From NCBI GenBank assembly GCA_029990175.1, contig JARKIP010000023.1, positions 20,975,501 to 21,039,500 on the forward strand: 64,000 nt of DNA. Direction: 5' to 3'. Each line of letters begins with the position of its first letter. Position 1 is the first letter of the stretch. The DNA comes from Petunia secreta (Eukaryota; Streptophyta; Magnoliopsida; Solanales; Solanaceae). Position numbers and translations under genes: made by a program. The notes below the pieces were generated by a model. That model worked only from the letters and a program-made list of their open reading frames with translations. It searched no databases and was not told the origin of the DNA. Shown in pieces: positions 24,628 through 36,719 of this stretch.

Positions 24628-24771
24628 TGAGAAGTAAACCATTATTGATAAATCCCTAAAAGTTGTGTTTACAAAGTGCTCAATTATAACTACTATACAT
24701 AGTGTACTACATGTTTTCCAATGTGGGATTACTATGCTAATTCTAATTATATTCAACTTAGCCTTTTAACA
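24628..24771 (-). repeat. Copia 5' LTR
   Basis: Right-hand partner of 19181-19328. The internal side is followed by the PBS-like TGATATCAGAG, which fixes the minus orientation of the element. Confidence 0.85.
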
Positions 24772-26576
24772 TATCTACGTTAAGGGTCTATTCTATTATT
24801 TCTAGTGTTCTATTGAAAGCTAAATTATATTTATAAAAATGTCATTATGCAACTATTATGAGAAAAAAAATGATTTATCAACAACCGCTTATTTCATCCG
24901 GCGGTCGCCGATAACTTTCTTTTGACTCTTGTGCTATCGCCAATCATGATCGCCGGAGAGCCGAATAATCAGCTAAACCTCCCTTCTTTAATCTTAGCAA
25001 GTTTGAGATCTTCTGTGACCATCGGCTCTTGGACCGATTTTTGTGCAACCGCCTTTTTGAATTCTGCCAGTCATTCGGTGACATACGGTTAGGTTCTGCT
25101 CTCCTTGCTCTTCTCAGCTGAACTTCTTATTGAGTTGTCTGTCAGCACTGGCCTTGAGGCCTAATATTTTGCAGCACCCTTTCCAATATAGATTATATTT
25201 TGCAGCCCCCATGCCCATCTGCCTTGCATTTTCTCTAGTTTCCAACTTGAGTCCAAAGATTCCTTTTTGTGCTCTCTTGCATTCTTTTAGCTTCCTTTGG
25301 CTCTTTAGCTCATATAATTACCAATTTCCTGAAACAAAGAGGATTACATAAGATTTGCTCATAAATAGTAGCTTAAATACAACATCATTCTTATAATAGA
25401 GCTAAATGTGAATGGTATTTAGAGCTAAATGTGAAGGTAAAATACCATCACATCATTCACACTCAAATGCAAATTGAAAAACATCTTGAAGTCGTACTAG
25501 CGCATGACGTACGACTATTCTTGTGAAAAGAGATTCGATCAGAGAATTCATTTTTTATCCGAATGGACCGGCGCTTAGTCACTAATAAAGAATACCCGTA
25601 TCAGACTTCTTTAGGCCTAGTGAAGAACTAAAATTATTCACTCTTTTGGAGATCCAAATCTCCAATTAGTGATTATATCCTTTTAGTAGCAAAATGAACT
25701 CAACGTTTACACCTAGAAAAGAAAACACATCAAGTTTATTTTTAAAAGTATAATTGATTAATGATATAATAATAAGGCTGCACATAGACGGACAATCTAT
25801 CTAAGGTAATTTTAAATAATTTCTCATAATACATGGGCGTATTTGATATTTTCACTTGAATTCAAATAATAGTTACTAAAACAGTCAGTCAACTCTCGCC
25901 CCCTTACTTTTCAATAGCTCTTACTTTTTGTAGTCAATATACACAAAACTAATACATAGTGTGTACAAACGATGTCATAGTGTATACAAACAGTCTCCTC
26001 CCATATACATAGTGCTTACACCCAATTTTATGGTGTGTACAGTCAGATTTATCAGTTATACACTCACTTTTTAAAGTTATATTTCGTGTATACACATTTT
26101 TTTGTAGTGCATACACGTTTTAATTGAATAGATTATGTATACATCCATCTAAATAAAAATAAAATAAAGAAGAAGAGGAAGGAGAGAGCAGTACTGGCCA
26201 CCCAGCTCCGGCGGGCTGCTGCAGCAGTTCCGCTCAGCAGCAGATCGACAGTGCAAAGCAGTAGAAGATTTGCAGCGACCAAACAGCAATGCAGCGGTCA
26301 CCGGAGCTCCGATGAAGCAACAGATCTGCAGGTTTCAGTCGTGGCGAAAGAGCAGGCCGGAGCAATGGTGCGTCCCATAAATGTCGGTGCTTCACCGGAG
26401 CAGTAGCAGCAGCAGCAGCTTCGCCGGAGTAGTGATAGATCTGGGACACGAAGGGAAGCAGTGGTGGAGCAATAGATCGTGGCTACGGGAGGCAGCAGTG
26501 GCTAGAGCAGCGATGGCTGAAGGAAGTTAGGGACAGCTTCACCGGCGGGGAAAGGGGCGGCGACGGTGGTGAAAGA
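24772..26576. other. Unassigned spacer
   Basis: No gene recognised. About 24880-25130 has several gccgg/cggcg words of unknown origin. About 25910-26130 repeats 'tagtgtgtaca'-like words, and 26190-26570 is CAG-rich and GC-richer. Short frames across the CAG-rich part give Ala/Ser-rich products and are not called. Confidence 0.4.
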
Positions 26577-26608
26577 AGAAGAAGAAGAAGAAGAAGAAGA
26601 AGAAGAAG

Positions 26609-26638
<30 letters not shown>
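26577..26638 (+). repeat. (GAA)n microsatellite
   Basis: About 20 GAA units followed by GTAGTAGTGG. Pure triplet repeat, no gene. Confidence 0.97.
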
Positions 26639-26640
<2 letters not shown>

Positions 26641-27779
26641 GTAGTGGAAGCTACAAACACTAGAAAGGGAGTGGCTACAAAAGTTAGGGGGTATGGTTGC
26701 GTGTTTATTTAGGGATATTTCTTTTAAGAAAAGGAGCTAAAGAAATATATAATTTGAACTTTTTGTTCTCCTCGTTATTTTTCCTAAATTCAATGGTAAG
26801 TTGATTAAACTAGCAAAATGAAAAATTAAGTAATGTCATAACTATTGATTTTCACCAAACAAAGCATGTAGATTCAAGAAAAATTAAAACATATTTATAA
26901 AATTAAGAAAACTAGTCCTAGAGCCTGTTTGGATGAGCTTAAAAGTGGCTTATAAGCTTATAAGCCCATTAATATATGTTTGGCAACTTGAAATATTTTG
27001 GACTTATAAGCCATAAGTGGCTTAATAGCCAGTTTTTGACTTATAAGCCACTTAAAATAATAAAATTTTCGTCCAGGGGCCAGTTTTGGCACTGGTCTTT
27101 GCTTTGAGGCCACTATTTTCTTTGGTCTTACACTAGAGGCCACTTTTTGCTCTCTACTAAATAAGCTCATTAAACGCGCCTAACTTGAAAAGAGTAAATT
27201 ACCCCTCAGTCTGTCAGAGTTTACAGGTCTTTGTCAAAACCGTTTCTCACAGTTTTTACTGTGAATTCATGCAACGGTTGTCATAAGTTTTCACTGTCCA
27301 TTCATGCAAAAAACTGTCAGTTACTTCAGTTTTTCATAATCCTCTTCGATTTTTGTCTCATTTCTTTGTATATCTAGTATTTTTTGCTCGTGTTAACTGT
27401 AATACGTAAATCGAATAACATATTTTGATTGTACAAGCAGTCTGAAATTTGTATAACCAGGTATGACGTTTTTTTTCGTATTTTTTTAAAACATATGTGT
27501 TAAATTTGTTCGTATTAAGTTACTTAACGTTATTTAAGTTTAATTTTGTATGTTTTTATGTATTTGTATGTTTAATAGTTAGTAGTTACTTTTTATATTT
27601 TTGTATGTTTGCGATTGGGATAAAATTTAGACTGTTATTGGAATGAAGTTTTGATTGGGGTGTATTAAAGTTGAATACGATTACTAGAATGAATTTTTGA
27701 AATGCTACTGGTTTGTATGTTTTTTTGTATTTGTATGTTTGATAGTTAGTAGTTACTTTTCGTATTTTGTATGTTTGCG

Positions 27780-28170
27780 ATTGGGGTAAAATTTAGAAGT
27801 TCTATCCTTATGGACTGAAGTTCTATCTACATGGATTGAACTTCTTTACCCTCATGGACTGAAGTTCCATCCTCATGGACTGATCTTCTTTACCCTCATA
27901 GACTGAAGTTATATCCTCATGGACTTAACTTCTTTACCCTATATGTGTGTGTGTGTCTGTGTGTACGAGTGAATGTATGTGAGAGTCTGGGGTGTATTAA
28001 ACTGCAGTCCAATTACTGGATTGAAGTTCTAAAATGGTACTGATTGATGTTCGATCCACAGGGATTGAACTCCCCTACCCTCATGGACTGAAGTTCTATC
28101 CTCATGTACTGAACTTCTTTACCCTCATGGATTAAAGTTCTATCCTCATGTACTGAACTTCTTTACCCAT

Positions 28171-28232
<62 letters not shown>

Positions 28233-28730
28233 TGTGTGTACGAGTGAATGTATGTGGGAATCTGAGGTGTATTAAAGTGCAGTCCATTTAGTGGACTGAA
28301 GTTCTGAAATGGTATTGATTGATGTTCTATCCACAGGATTGAACTCCCCTACCCTCATGGACTAAAGTTCTATCCCAAAGGGTTGAACTCCTCTCTTCCT
28401 ATGCCATACAACTTGCTTATGTCTGTGTGCATGTGTGTCCGTGTACTTGTGAATGTATGCATAAGACTGGGTGTATTAAAGTGCAATCTAATTACTGGAT
28501 TGAAGTTCTGAAATGGTAGCGATAGAAGTTCTATCCATAGGGATTGAACTCCCCTACCCTCATGGACTGAAGTTCTATCCCAAAGGGTTGAAATCCCCTA
28601 TCCTTATATACTGAAGTTCTATCCCCAAGGATTGAACTTCCCTATCTCTCTTATCTGAAATTCTGTCCATAGGGGATTCAACCCCCAAACCTACGTACTG
28701 AAGTTCTATTCATTTCTGCTGAAGTTCAGT
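27780..28730 (+). repeat. GAASTTC repeat cluster 1 (upstream of Ulp1-type gene)
   Basis: Many units of the type ACTGAAGTTCTATCC(C/T)CATGG alternate with ATTGAACTTC..., spaced mostly 21-24 bp. The core GAASTTC is its own reverse complement, so the cluster is strand-symmetric. Interrupted by TG-rich microsatellites. It lies directly 5' of the first exon at 28884. Confidence 0.9.
28172..28231 (+). repeat. (TG)n microsatellite
   Basis: About 29 uninterrupted TG units; a shorter TG run occurs at 27944-27964 in a duplicated copy of the surrounding sequence. Confidence 0.95.
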
Positions 28731-29108
28731 TTTATACTTAGTCATATTATTTTATTCAATTTGTGTATGACTTTATACTTTATTTTGTATACTCAATTTG
28801 AGGTTTTTGGTTTGAAGTTTGCTGCATTTGTTTATTTTGTATGTGCGACTGATAGTTTGTTTTTATTGTTAGCTTTTTGCAATATGGATATTGGAACGGC
28901 AGGGAATCTAGTGTATCCGTTTGAAAATTGGTTCAACTTGAATCCATATTGGCAGAGGGAGCACAACTTGGATGAATTAATTTCAAGGTTCAGTATAGCA
29001 CAGTTTAAGAAGCTTTCAGAGGGCGTGTTTGGAAACTTTGTGAAGTTGCAGTCGTACACAACTTCTATGAGGTTACTGCATTGTTTATTATTATCGTATT
29101 GTGAGCAG

Positions 29109-30451
29109 TGTTGCTCCCAAACGCACACGCAAGTATACGCGGTCGCCAAGTAATAAAGTGACAAAGTCGAGTATCGTTCCCACGAGGACTATGCAGACTG
29201 AATTCTAGCAAACAATTTATATAAACTATTCAGGGATCTTTTCCAATAGTGATGAGTTTATTAACTAAAGAACAGTAATTAAATGGTAGAAGTGAATTCA
29301 AACAATGGAGCAAGACTTGGTTGTTATCAGTAATAAGGAGACGATCCAGGGTCAGAGTTACGAACAATCCAGTTGAGTTATCCAATTGATTCCACTTCTT
29401 AAATCCCGGGTTACTAACTAACAGATTAATTGTACCCGTGAAAACCTTTCAGTTCTTCACGGTCTATGCAGGCTACTCCAATCCCTATATGTCTATGGGT
29501 TGAATCACGTGCACGCATTAACGAATTCTGTAATGAGTTAAACTAGGCGAGCAAGTATATGTCTATCCTACTCACAAATTGGTTCCCCGATGCCCGGGTT
29601 CACAAACTAGTCCTACTCTTTCTTATTACGTAATTAAATTCCCTCTTTCGAGTTCAATCTAAAAACCATAGATAATGCGTAATAATCGGGCCCTGACAAT
29701 TACACAAGTGAAATCAAGAAAGAATAAACAACCCGTTATGGGATTCAATTAATGGGAATCAATCTTCAAACATCAACCTTCATGAAATACTCTAACCCTA
29801 GAACGATAGGATTAGCTACGCATACTCATTATAACAACACAAGGAATTGATGTAATAATGAAATAATGATGTAATAGATTAATGGAAGGAAGAAAAACCC
29901 TTGTCTTGATGTTATGAGCTCTCAAATTTGCTCCAAAGTCTGAACTCCCATGAAAAACTAAGTAAAAGAGTATTTATAGAGTTTACAAAAGCCTAGTAAT
30001 AAGTTAGACCCAAGCCTAGACGAAATAGGACATCAAAATTCGCTCCAGGGGCGCCATAGCGGGCGCCCCGCGCCCCCGATCGCGTGAGGACAACCAGAGG
30101 ACGCCAAACTTGGCATGCTTTGGACCTGCGACGCGCAAGGAACCGCGCCACAGGCTGGCCGCTTTGCCTGGCGCGGCGCGCCACCTGTGGCGCCAGTGCA
30201 TTTTTCTGTTCCGCTTGCTCTTTTGCTCGCTCGTGTCGTGCCTTCGTGTGCTCGATCCAATCCTCAATCAAAATCCAATCTTTTCTTGCTCAATCATGCT
30301 CTTAAAAGCTCCAATTACATTGCATAACAACCTACATACGCACGACATAAAATCAGTGTAAAACCATAGTCACAAGCTATAAAACGAGCGAATAAGGTAC
30401 TAAAACGTGAGGAAATATTAAGGAAATATAGGCATAAAATGCCAAACATCA
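29109..30451 (-). repeat. LTR (3') of the Athila-like element
   Basis: In minus orientation it starts TGATGTTTGGC and ends GGGAGCAACA. A TATA-like CTATAAATACTC lies on the minus strand at about 29968-29980, dividing a GC-rich U3 (30040-30210, words such as gcgcggcgcgcc) from R/U5. Frames in the GC-rich part appear identically in both LTRs and overlap on both strands; I regard them as non-coding. Confidence 0.95.
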
Positions 30452-30475
30452 CCACCCCACACTTGAACCTTTGCT
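30452..30475 (-). other. Polypurine tract of the Athila-like element
   Basis: Minus-strand reading ...TTCAAGTGTGGGGTGG immediately precedes the 3' LTR start TGATG. It primes plus-strand DNA synthesis in LTR elements. Confidence 0.75.
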
Positions 30476-32517
30476 CGTCCTCGAGCAAGCACAAATAACT
30501 TCCCAACCTAGGTAAAACAGGTCTGCCTATGACTATGGTTGATACCGACCATTGAACCAATGCACACATGACTACTATGGATCCACACCATGCCAATAAT
30601 TTACCAAAACCAAAAATATGAGAACAACCACCCCAAAATAGCTCAAATGCACAAACTCAACTTAATGCAACCATGCTCCCACAAAATTACACCTATCTAC
30701 TCAATCAAAAGCCATCAACTTTACCTACTTCATGCAAACCACGTGCCCTCACCAAAATGAAGCAAGAGAGTGTCCCCCCAAGTATCACACACAACCATGA
30801 ATATCAAGAATAGAACGGGGACAATAGCAATTGAATTCACTCACTCTCATGAAAGGCTCACATGTCACACACAATGTACCATAGGCTTGCCCGTAGTGTA
30901 GGACTCCACTAATGTAAGCTCACTCCAATCGGGATTAACTAGGACTTTAAAAAAGTTGTAATGTAGGCTAAGGGGCGGGTAGGATACATATGGGTAATAG
31001 TGACTACCTCCCTAAGCACTTTAATACATCACAATTAAATTTCAAGCACAAATCTCATCAAACCACCCAATCAACACTTTTACACATACACCTTCTCACA
31101 AGTAGCATATTTCTATTAAACACACACTAGCAAGTATTGGATATTCTTTTCTCTTTTTTCTTTTTCCACAATTTTTTTTCTTTTCAACTTTGCTATATTT
31201 TTTCTTTTCTTATCATTTCATTTTTTTTCCAATTTCATTAACTTCCATCCTTGCCAATGTTTTCCACTACTTCACAAATTTTTCAATTATCCCTCTTCAT
31301 TAGCTCCACTCAAAAACCTCCCAACTCCAACCACAACTCCAAAACAACAACACAATATTAACTAAAGTGCTTAAGGAGTAAAGGGCCAAAAGAGACAATT
31401 TAGAACAAATGGGTAGGCTCGGGGTGTGGGTACCAACAAAAAGGGTCAAAGAAATCACAACAACAATTTCTTTTCAAGGTATATATGTAAGGGTAGGCAA
31501 CTCAAAAGAAGGCCTTGTATCATTTCCCGACTAGAGCAAACCTAGAATTTCGCTTTGCACACACACGGGGCAAGTTCTAGACATTAATATGCAACATGGA
31601 GTAAACAAGAACATGCCTCACAACACACATTGCACACAATCCACACAAAAAGGTTCCATCAACAACTCTCAATCAAGCATCTAGAATGCAACTTGTGGAA
31701 AATTAAGCACTAATGCACAAAGGTTAACAATCAAGTCAAGCAAGCGGACTCAAGCATCTCAAGGGGGTCGTTCCAATTTTTCTTAGGCATGCATCAAAAT
31801 TAAAACTCAAGGACACCACAAATAGCACATGCAATCAATTCAAGTCCACCGGTATCAAACACATCAAAGGCACCTAGCATTCTACCTCTTCCTTTCGTCT
31901 AGGGTCACCTATACTAACTATCCTAATCCTAAAAAAAATAAAAACTACCCGGTTCAAAGGCCTCCCCGTGGAAAAGAACCGCGGTCATAAGAAAAACCAC
32001 AGGGTGGATGACATGTACCACTAATAAAATTAAACAAAAAGGAAAATCTTTTTGGAATTTTTCATTGGTTTTCTAAAAAAAAAATTTCAATTTTTTAAAG
32101 CAAGAAACAAATAAAAATAAAGTCAAGTGACAAAAGAAAAATCCTATGGTACATGCATCCCTAACCTCAAAAATAGATAAAGGGTAGTTCCCCACCCCAC
32201 ACTTAAACTAAGCACTGTCCTCAGTGCTAAAAATAAGAAAGTGCAAGGTAAAGTAAACTTCCCTGAAGATTCTAGTCCTTGGTGCTAGCATCCTCCAAGC
32301 TTCCATATAGTATGAGGTACTCAGACTTCCCCCAACAGATCATCAACATTAGGCAAGGGTGAGGACACCCCACACTTAGCCTCGACATTACATGAACCTG
32401 CAATCCAAGGAAAAACAACAACTACATGACACTATAAATGAAATAATACAAGTACAAACTCGGGTTGCCTCCCGAGAAGTGCCTTAGTTAACGTCGTGGC
32501 ACGACGACACTTTTAGC
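30476..32517 (-). other. Non-coding interior of the Athila-like element
   Basis: About 2 kb between the protease frame and the polypurine tract with no pol or env frame. It is A/C-rich on the plus strand. It carries two further copies of the AAGTGTGGGGTG motif in minus orientation (about 32195-32207 and 32368-32379). Confidence 0.8.
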
Positions 32518-34592
32518 TCACTTCCAGCCTTTATGTCTTCTCTTCTTACGCCGAACTTTTACTTTCTTCCCTTCTTTTAGAGAACCCATCTTCAACTTCA
32601 CATGTGGTTTACTTCCATCTTCTTGTTTGACACATTCAATCATAGAGCACTCTTCCACCTTAGCTATGTGCTCCTTCCCATTATAAACCTTGAAAGTAAC
32701 CTTTTCTCCATGCGCTCTAACAGTCATCTCACCCAGCTCCATGTCAATAATTGCCTTCGAGGTGACTAAGAATGGTCTCCCCAAAATGATTGGAGCTTCT
32801 CGGTCCTCTTCATAATCTAGGACTACAAAATCAGCAGAGAATGTAAACTTACCAACTTTTAGCAACACATCCTCCAACTTACCATCAGGGTGAGTGAGAG
32901 ATCCATCTGCCATCTTAAGAGTAACTGAAGAGGGCTTAGCCCTAACCTTTTGCAAACAGACAGAGGCATGAGATTTATGCTCGCACCCAAATCACACAAG
33001 GCTCCAGTGATATTATGCCCTCCAATGGTACAAGGAATAGTAAACCTCCCAGGATCTTGAAGTTTTGGAGGTAGCTTACTCAAGATTGTGCTACACTCCT
33101 CAACTAAATCAACTGTATCTATCTCTTGAGGCTTTTTCTTCTTCACTAAAATTTCTTTTAAGAACTTCACAAAGGATGGCATCAATTCAAACACTTCAGT
33201 CAAAGGAATATTAACTTGAAGTTCTTTCAACATACTCACAAATTTTTGATACTGGGCCAGATCCTTCGATGGTAATAGTCTCTGCGGGAATGGTGGAGGT
33301 GGCAAAGGTGCCTCCTTTCTCTCTTCTTTCTTCTTTACCTTCTCCACTTTTTCAACTTTTTCTATTTCAGCTCTCGCTTCAGACTTGGCCATCAGCTCTC
33401 CACCTTCAATTAAGGTCACTGCAAGACATTGTTCAGGCTCTTTTTTAACAGTGCTTCTTTCTCCCACCAACTGTCCCAACTGGTGCTCCAAGTTCTTTTG
33501 AGCATTGGCAAGATCATGTATGGCTTGTGCATGGGCTGCAGTGTCAGCTATCATTCTCTGCTGGCCTGCCATTATTTGCTTTAGCATATCTTCAACTGAA
33601 CTGCTAACCTGCTGTTGTGGAGCTGGAAGTGGGTGGTAATTATTCGGGGCTCTCGTATTGCTTTGATAATACCCATTACCAAACTGGTTTTGACTCTGCA
33701 GCCTGTTTTGATTACCCACGTAATAAACTGACTCTGGATTAGAAGAGCAAACCTCTGTAGCATGGTCTTGACCACAAACCTCACAAAAGCTCTGGAGTTG
33801 TTGCACTGGAGCCACTGGTTGCTGAGCCTTTTGCAGAGCTAACTTGCTAATTTGATTGGAAATAGCATCCATCCTCGCCCTTAGCTCTGAAACTGCATCT
33901 AACTGAAGTACCCCTGCAGGTTTCTGCGTAATAGCTCTACCATCTCCCTGCCAATCAGGATTGCTCTGCGAAAACTTGTCAAGTAAATCATAAATCTGAT
34001 CAAAATTTAAGGCTAGTACTTGACCTCCAGCAGCAGCATCAACCACGATCTTAGTGTGTTGGTTCAACCCCTCAACAAAAGTGTGTGCAACAACCTCATT
34101 GGATTAGTTGTGGTGTGGACAATCTCGCAATAAAGCTTTGAATCGCTCCCAGGCTGAATACAAGGATTCTCCTTCTAACTGTCTGAAGGACATAATTTCG
34201 CTCCTCAGCCGGGCTGTCTTGGCAGACGGATAAAATTTAGCCACGAACTTCTTAGCCAAATCCTCCCAAGTAGTGATAGACCCAGACTTTTCAGCCTTTA
34301 ACCACTTCTTTGCTGCCCCAATCAGTGAAAACGGGAACAACGTCAAGCGAACATAATCAGTAGAAACACCCGCTGGTGTATAAGTATCACTGATCTCCAG
34401 AAAGTTCTGAATGTGTTGCTGCGGATCCTCATGAAGTAATCCACCATATTGTCCAGTCACATGCAGCAACTGAATCATGCCGGACTTAATCTCAAATCCC
34501 CCGGTGATAGCGGGCTTAACTATGCTCGATGCTACTCCCTCCAGGCTGGGGAGAGCAACATCTCGCACAGCTAAAGCTTGGTCTTCTGCCAT
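32518..34592 (-). pseudogene. Athila-type gag-protease frame with one nonsense codon and one frameshift
   Basis: Minus-strand ATG at 34592 (MAEDQALAVRD). The capsid core reads GQYGGLLHEDPQQHIQNFLE, RLTLFPFSLIGAAKKWL, TTWEDLAKKFVAKFYP and ESLYSAWERFKALLRDCPHH. A TAA at 34104-34106 interrupts an otherwise continuous frame that resumes as SNEVVAHTFVEGL. A zinc-knuckle-like CEVCGQDHATEVC follows (near 33770), then a Glu/Lys-rich spacer and the protease segment ALCDLGASINLMP (near 33000), with the D-L-G variant usual in this lineage. A frame change near 32945 moves the rest (MADGSLTHPDG, PIILGRPFL) to another frame ending at 32518. Two single lesions thus separate it from an intact gag-pro. It packages RNA and processes Gag in functional relatives, which would have to supply RT and integrase. 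Confidence 0.88.
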
Positions 34593-34710
34593 TCCTGTAG
34601 GTAAAGATCAAGCAGGACCTAATACCTGAAACAGCACAAAACTCAAAACAAAAGTTAAACCTGAATAGTAAGTAATAAACTGTTCAAAAAGAAAGCAGTC
34701 AAAAATTAGT

Positions 34711-34727
34711 CCCCGGCAACGGCGCCA
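34711..34727 (-). other. Primer binding site, tRNA-Asp
   Basis: CCCCGGCAACGGCGCCA on the plus strand is identical to the 3' end of plant tRNA-Asp including CCA-side bases. It lies 6 bp inside the 5' LTR border and fixes the minus orientation and the Athila-type assignment. Confidence 0.93.
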
Positions 34728-34733
34728 AAAACT

Positions 34734-36076
34734 TGTTGCTCCCAAACGCACACGCAAGTATACGGGGTCGCCAAGTAATAAAGTGACAAAGTCGAGTATC
34801 GTTCCCACGAGGACTATGCAGACTGAATTCTAGCAAACAATTTATATAAACTATTCAAGGATCTTTTCCAATAGTGATGAGTTTATTAACTAAAGAACAG
34901 TAATTAAATGGTAGAAGTGAATTCAAACAATGGAGCAAGACTTGGTTGTTATCAGTAATAAGGAGACGATCCAGGGTCAGAGTTACGAACAATCCAGTTG
35001 AGTTATCCAATTGATTCCACTTCTTAAATCCCGGGTTACTAACTAACAGATTAATTGTACCCGTGAAAACCTTTCAGTTCTTCACGGTCTATGCAGGCTA
35101 CTCCAATCCCTATATGTCTATGGGTTGAATCACGTGCACGCATTAACGAATTCTGTAATGAGTTAAACTAGGCGAGCAAGTATATGTCTATCCTACTCAC
35201 AAATTGGTTCCCCGATGCCCGGGTTCACAAACTAGTCCTACTCTTTCTTATTACGTAATTAAATTCCCTCTTTCGAGTTCAATCTAAAAACCATAGATAA
35301 TGCGTAATAATCGGGCCCTGACAATTACACAAGTGAAATCAAGAAAGAATAAACAACCCGTTATGGGATTCAATTAATAGGAATCAATCTTCAAACATCA
35401 ACCTTCATGAAATACTCTAACCCTAGAACGATAGGATTAGCTACGCATACTCATAATAACAACACAAGGAATTGATGTAATAATGAAATAATGATGTAAT
35501 AGATTAATGGAAGGAAGAAAAACCCTTGTCTTGATGTTATGAGCTCTCAAATTTGCTCCAAAGTCTGAACTCCCATGAAAAACTAAGTAAAAGAGTATTT
35601 ATAGAGTTTACAAAAGCCTAGTAATAAGTTAGACCCAAGCCTAGACGAAATAGGACATCAAAATTCGCTCCAGGGGCGCCATAGCGGGCGCCCCGCGCCC
35701 CCGATCGCGTGAGGACAACCAGAGGACGCCAAACTTGGCATGCTTTGGACCTGCGACGCGCAAGGAACCGCGCCACAGGCTGGCCGCTTTGCCTGGCGCG
35801 GCGCGCCACCTGTGGCGCCAGTGCATTTTTCTGTTCCGCTTGCTCTTTTGCTCGCTCGTGTCGTGCCTTCGTGTGCTCGATCCAATCCTCAATCAAAATC
35901 CAATCTTTTCTTGCTCAATCATGCTCTTAAAAGCTCCAATTACATTGCATAACAACCTACATACGCACGACATAAAATCAGTGTAAAACCATAGTCACAA
36001 GCTATAAAACGAGTGAATAAGGTACTAAAACGTGAGGAAATATTAAGGAAATATAGGCATAAAATGCCAAACATCA
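34734..36076 (-). repeat. LTR (5') of the Athila-like element
   Basis: Same length as 29109-30451. Differences that I noticed are one base each near 34765, 34857, 35379, 35455 and 36014. A TATA-like motif lies at about 35593-35605 on the minus strand. Confidence 0.95.
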
Positions 36077-36719
36077 AGCAGTGATCCAAACATATTAAGC
36101 TTCAATGTTTTTGGTCATGTAATTCATTTTGGTCCTGAAGAATACTATCTTTACACTGGTTTGAGATTTTCTCCAAATCGTGGGTATTTATTTGATAGAC
36201 CTGCTATGAATATGGATATGAGGCTTCTGAAGCAGTACTTTGGTGGTAAAAGCAATCTTTAGTTGTCGGACGTTCGTGCATTTTTGGTATCAAGGAGCAC
36301 GTCATCTCTGGTCAACGAAGAAGATGCAATAAAGATTGCAGAGTTTTATATTCTCAAGTCAATTATTTTGTGTTGTAACAAAAAAATAGTTTGGTGGAAG
36401 TTCATTATCTGGATATCATTGACAACGAGGATCTTTGTGCAGCTTATCCGTGGGGGAGTCTAGGTTTTGAAACACTTGTTAAGTCGGTGACGACACCCCT
36501 AAAAAGTGTTGCAAGTTCAGGAAAAGATGCATACTATACTGTACTTGGATTCCCCTCAGTGTTGTGCGCTTGGTTCGTTGAATTATTTTCAAAAGGTTGT
36601 TCTAAGTTTTGTACATTTAACAGTGATGGATTTCCAAGGATGTTGAGGTTTATAAGTTTAATAATCCTCAGTATAACAGTTTGGTTGAGAAGTATTTTCA
36701 TAATGTTAATGTAAGTTTC

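Larger units (their letters stand above)
29109..36076 (-). mobile_element. Non-autonomous Athila-like LTR retrotransposon (gag-protease only), young
   Basis: Two 1343-bp LTRs, differing at about five positions by eye, bound a 4.28-kb interior. A perfect 5-bp duplication AGCAG flanks the element (29104-29108 and 36077-36081). Minus-strand order is 5' LTR (36076-34734), a perfect tRNA-Asp PBS (34727-34711), gag and protease frames (34592-32518), about 2 kb without coding capacity, a purine-rich tract AAGTGTGGGGTGG, and the 3' LTR (30451-29109). RT, RNase H and integrase are absent. This matches the 'terminal repeat with GAG' (TR-GAG) type. It inserted into the DUF1985 exon of the MULE. Confidence 0.93.
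28884..36710 (+). pseudogene. DUF1985 exon of the MULE Ulp1-type gene, split by LTR element
   Basis: The reading starts MDIGTAGNLVYPFENWF (ATG 28884) and runs to the LTR-element insertion after 29108. It resumes at 36082 with DPNILSFNVFGHVIHFGPEEYYLYTGLRF, the DUF1985 signature (...F.V.G..L.FG..EF.L.TGL..). It continues to a likely donor gtaagt at 36711. The frame before and after the insertion site differs by one base; an extra t in the run at about 29085-29095 would account for it. There is a further TAG near 36260, and frame changes occur near 36390 and 36600. DUF1985 is found beside Ulp1 domains in plant transposon proteins and, to my recollection, in VANC anti-silencing proteins. Non-functional here. 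Confidence 0.75.

Noticed and set aside
30016..30361. Overlapping open frames in the GC-rich LTR segment (also at 35641-35986)
   Set aside because: They occur identically in both LTRs, overlap on both strands and have no domain; they are explained by high GC content in U3.
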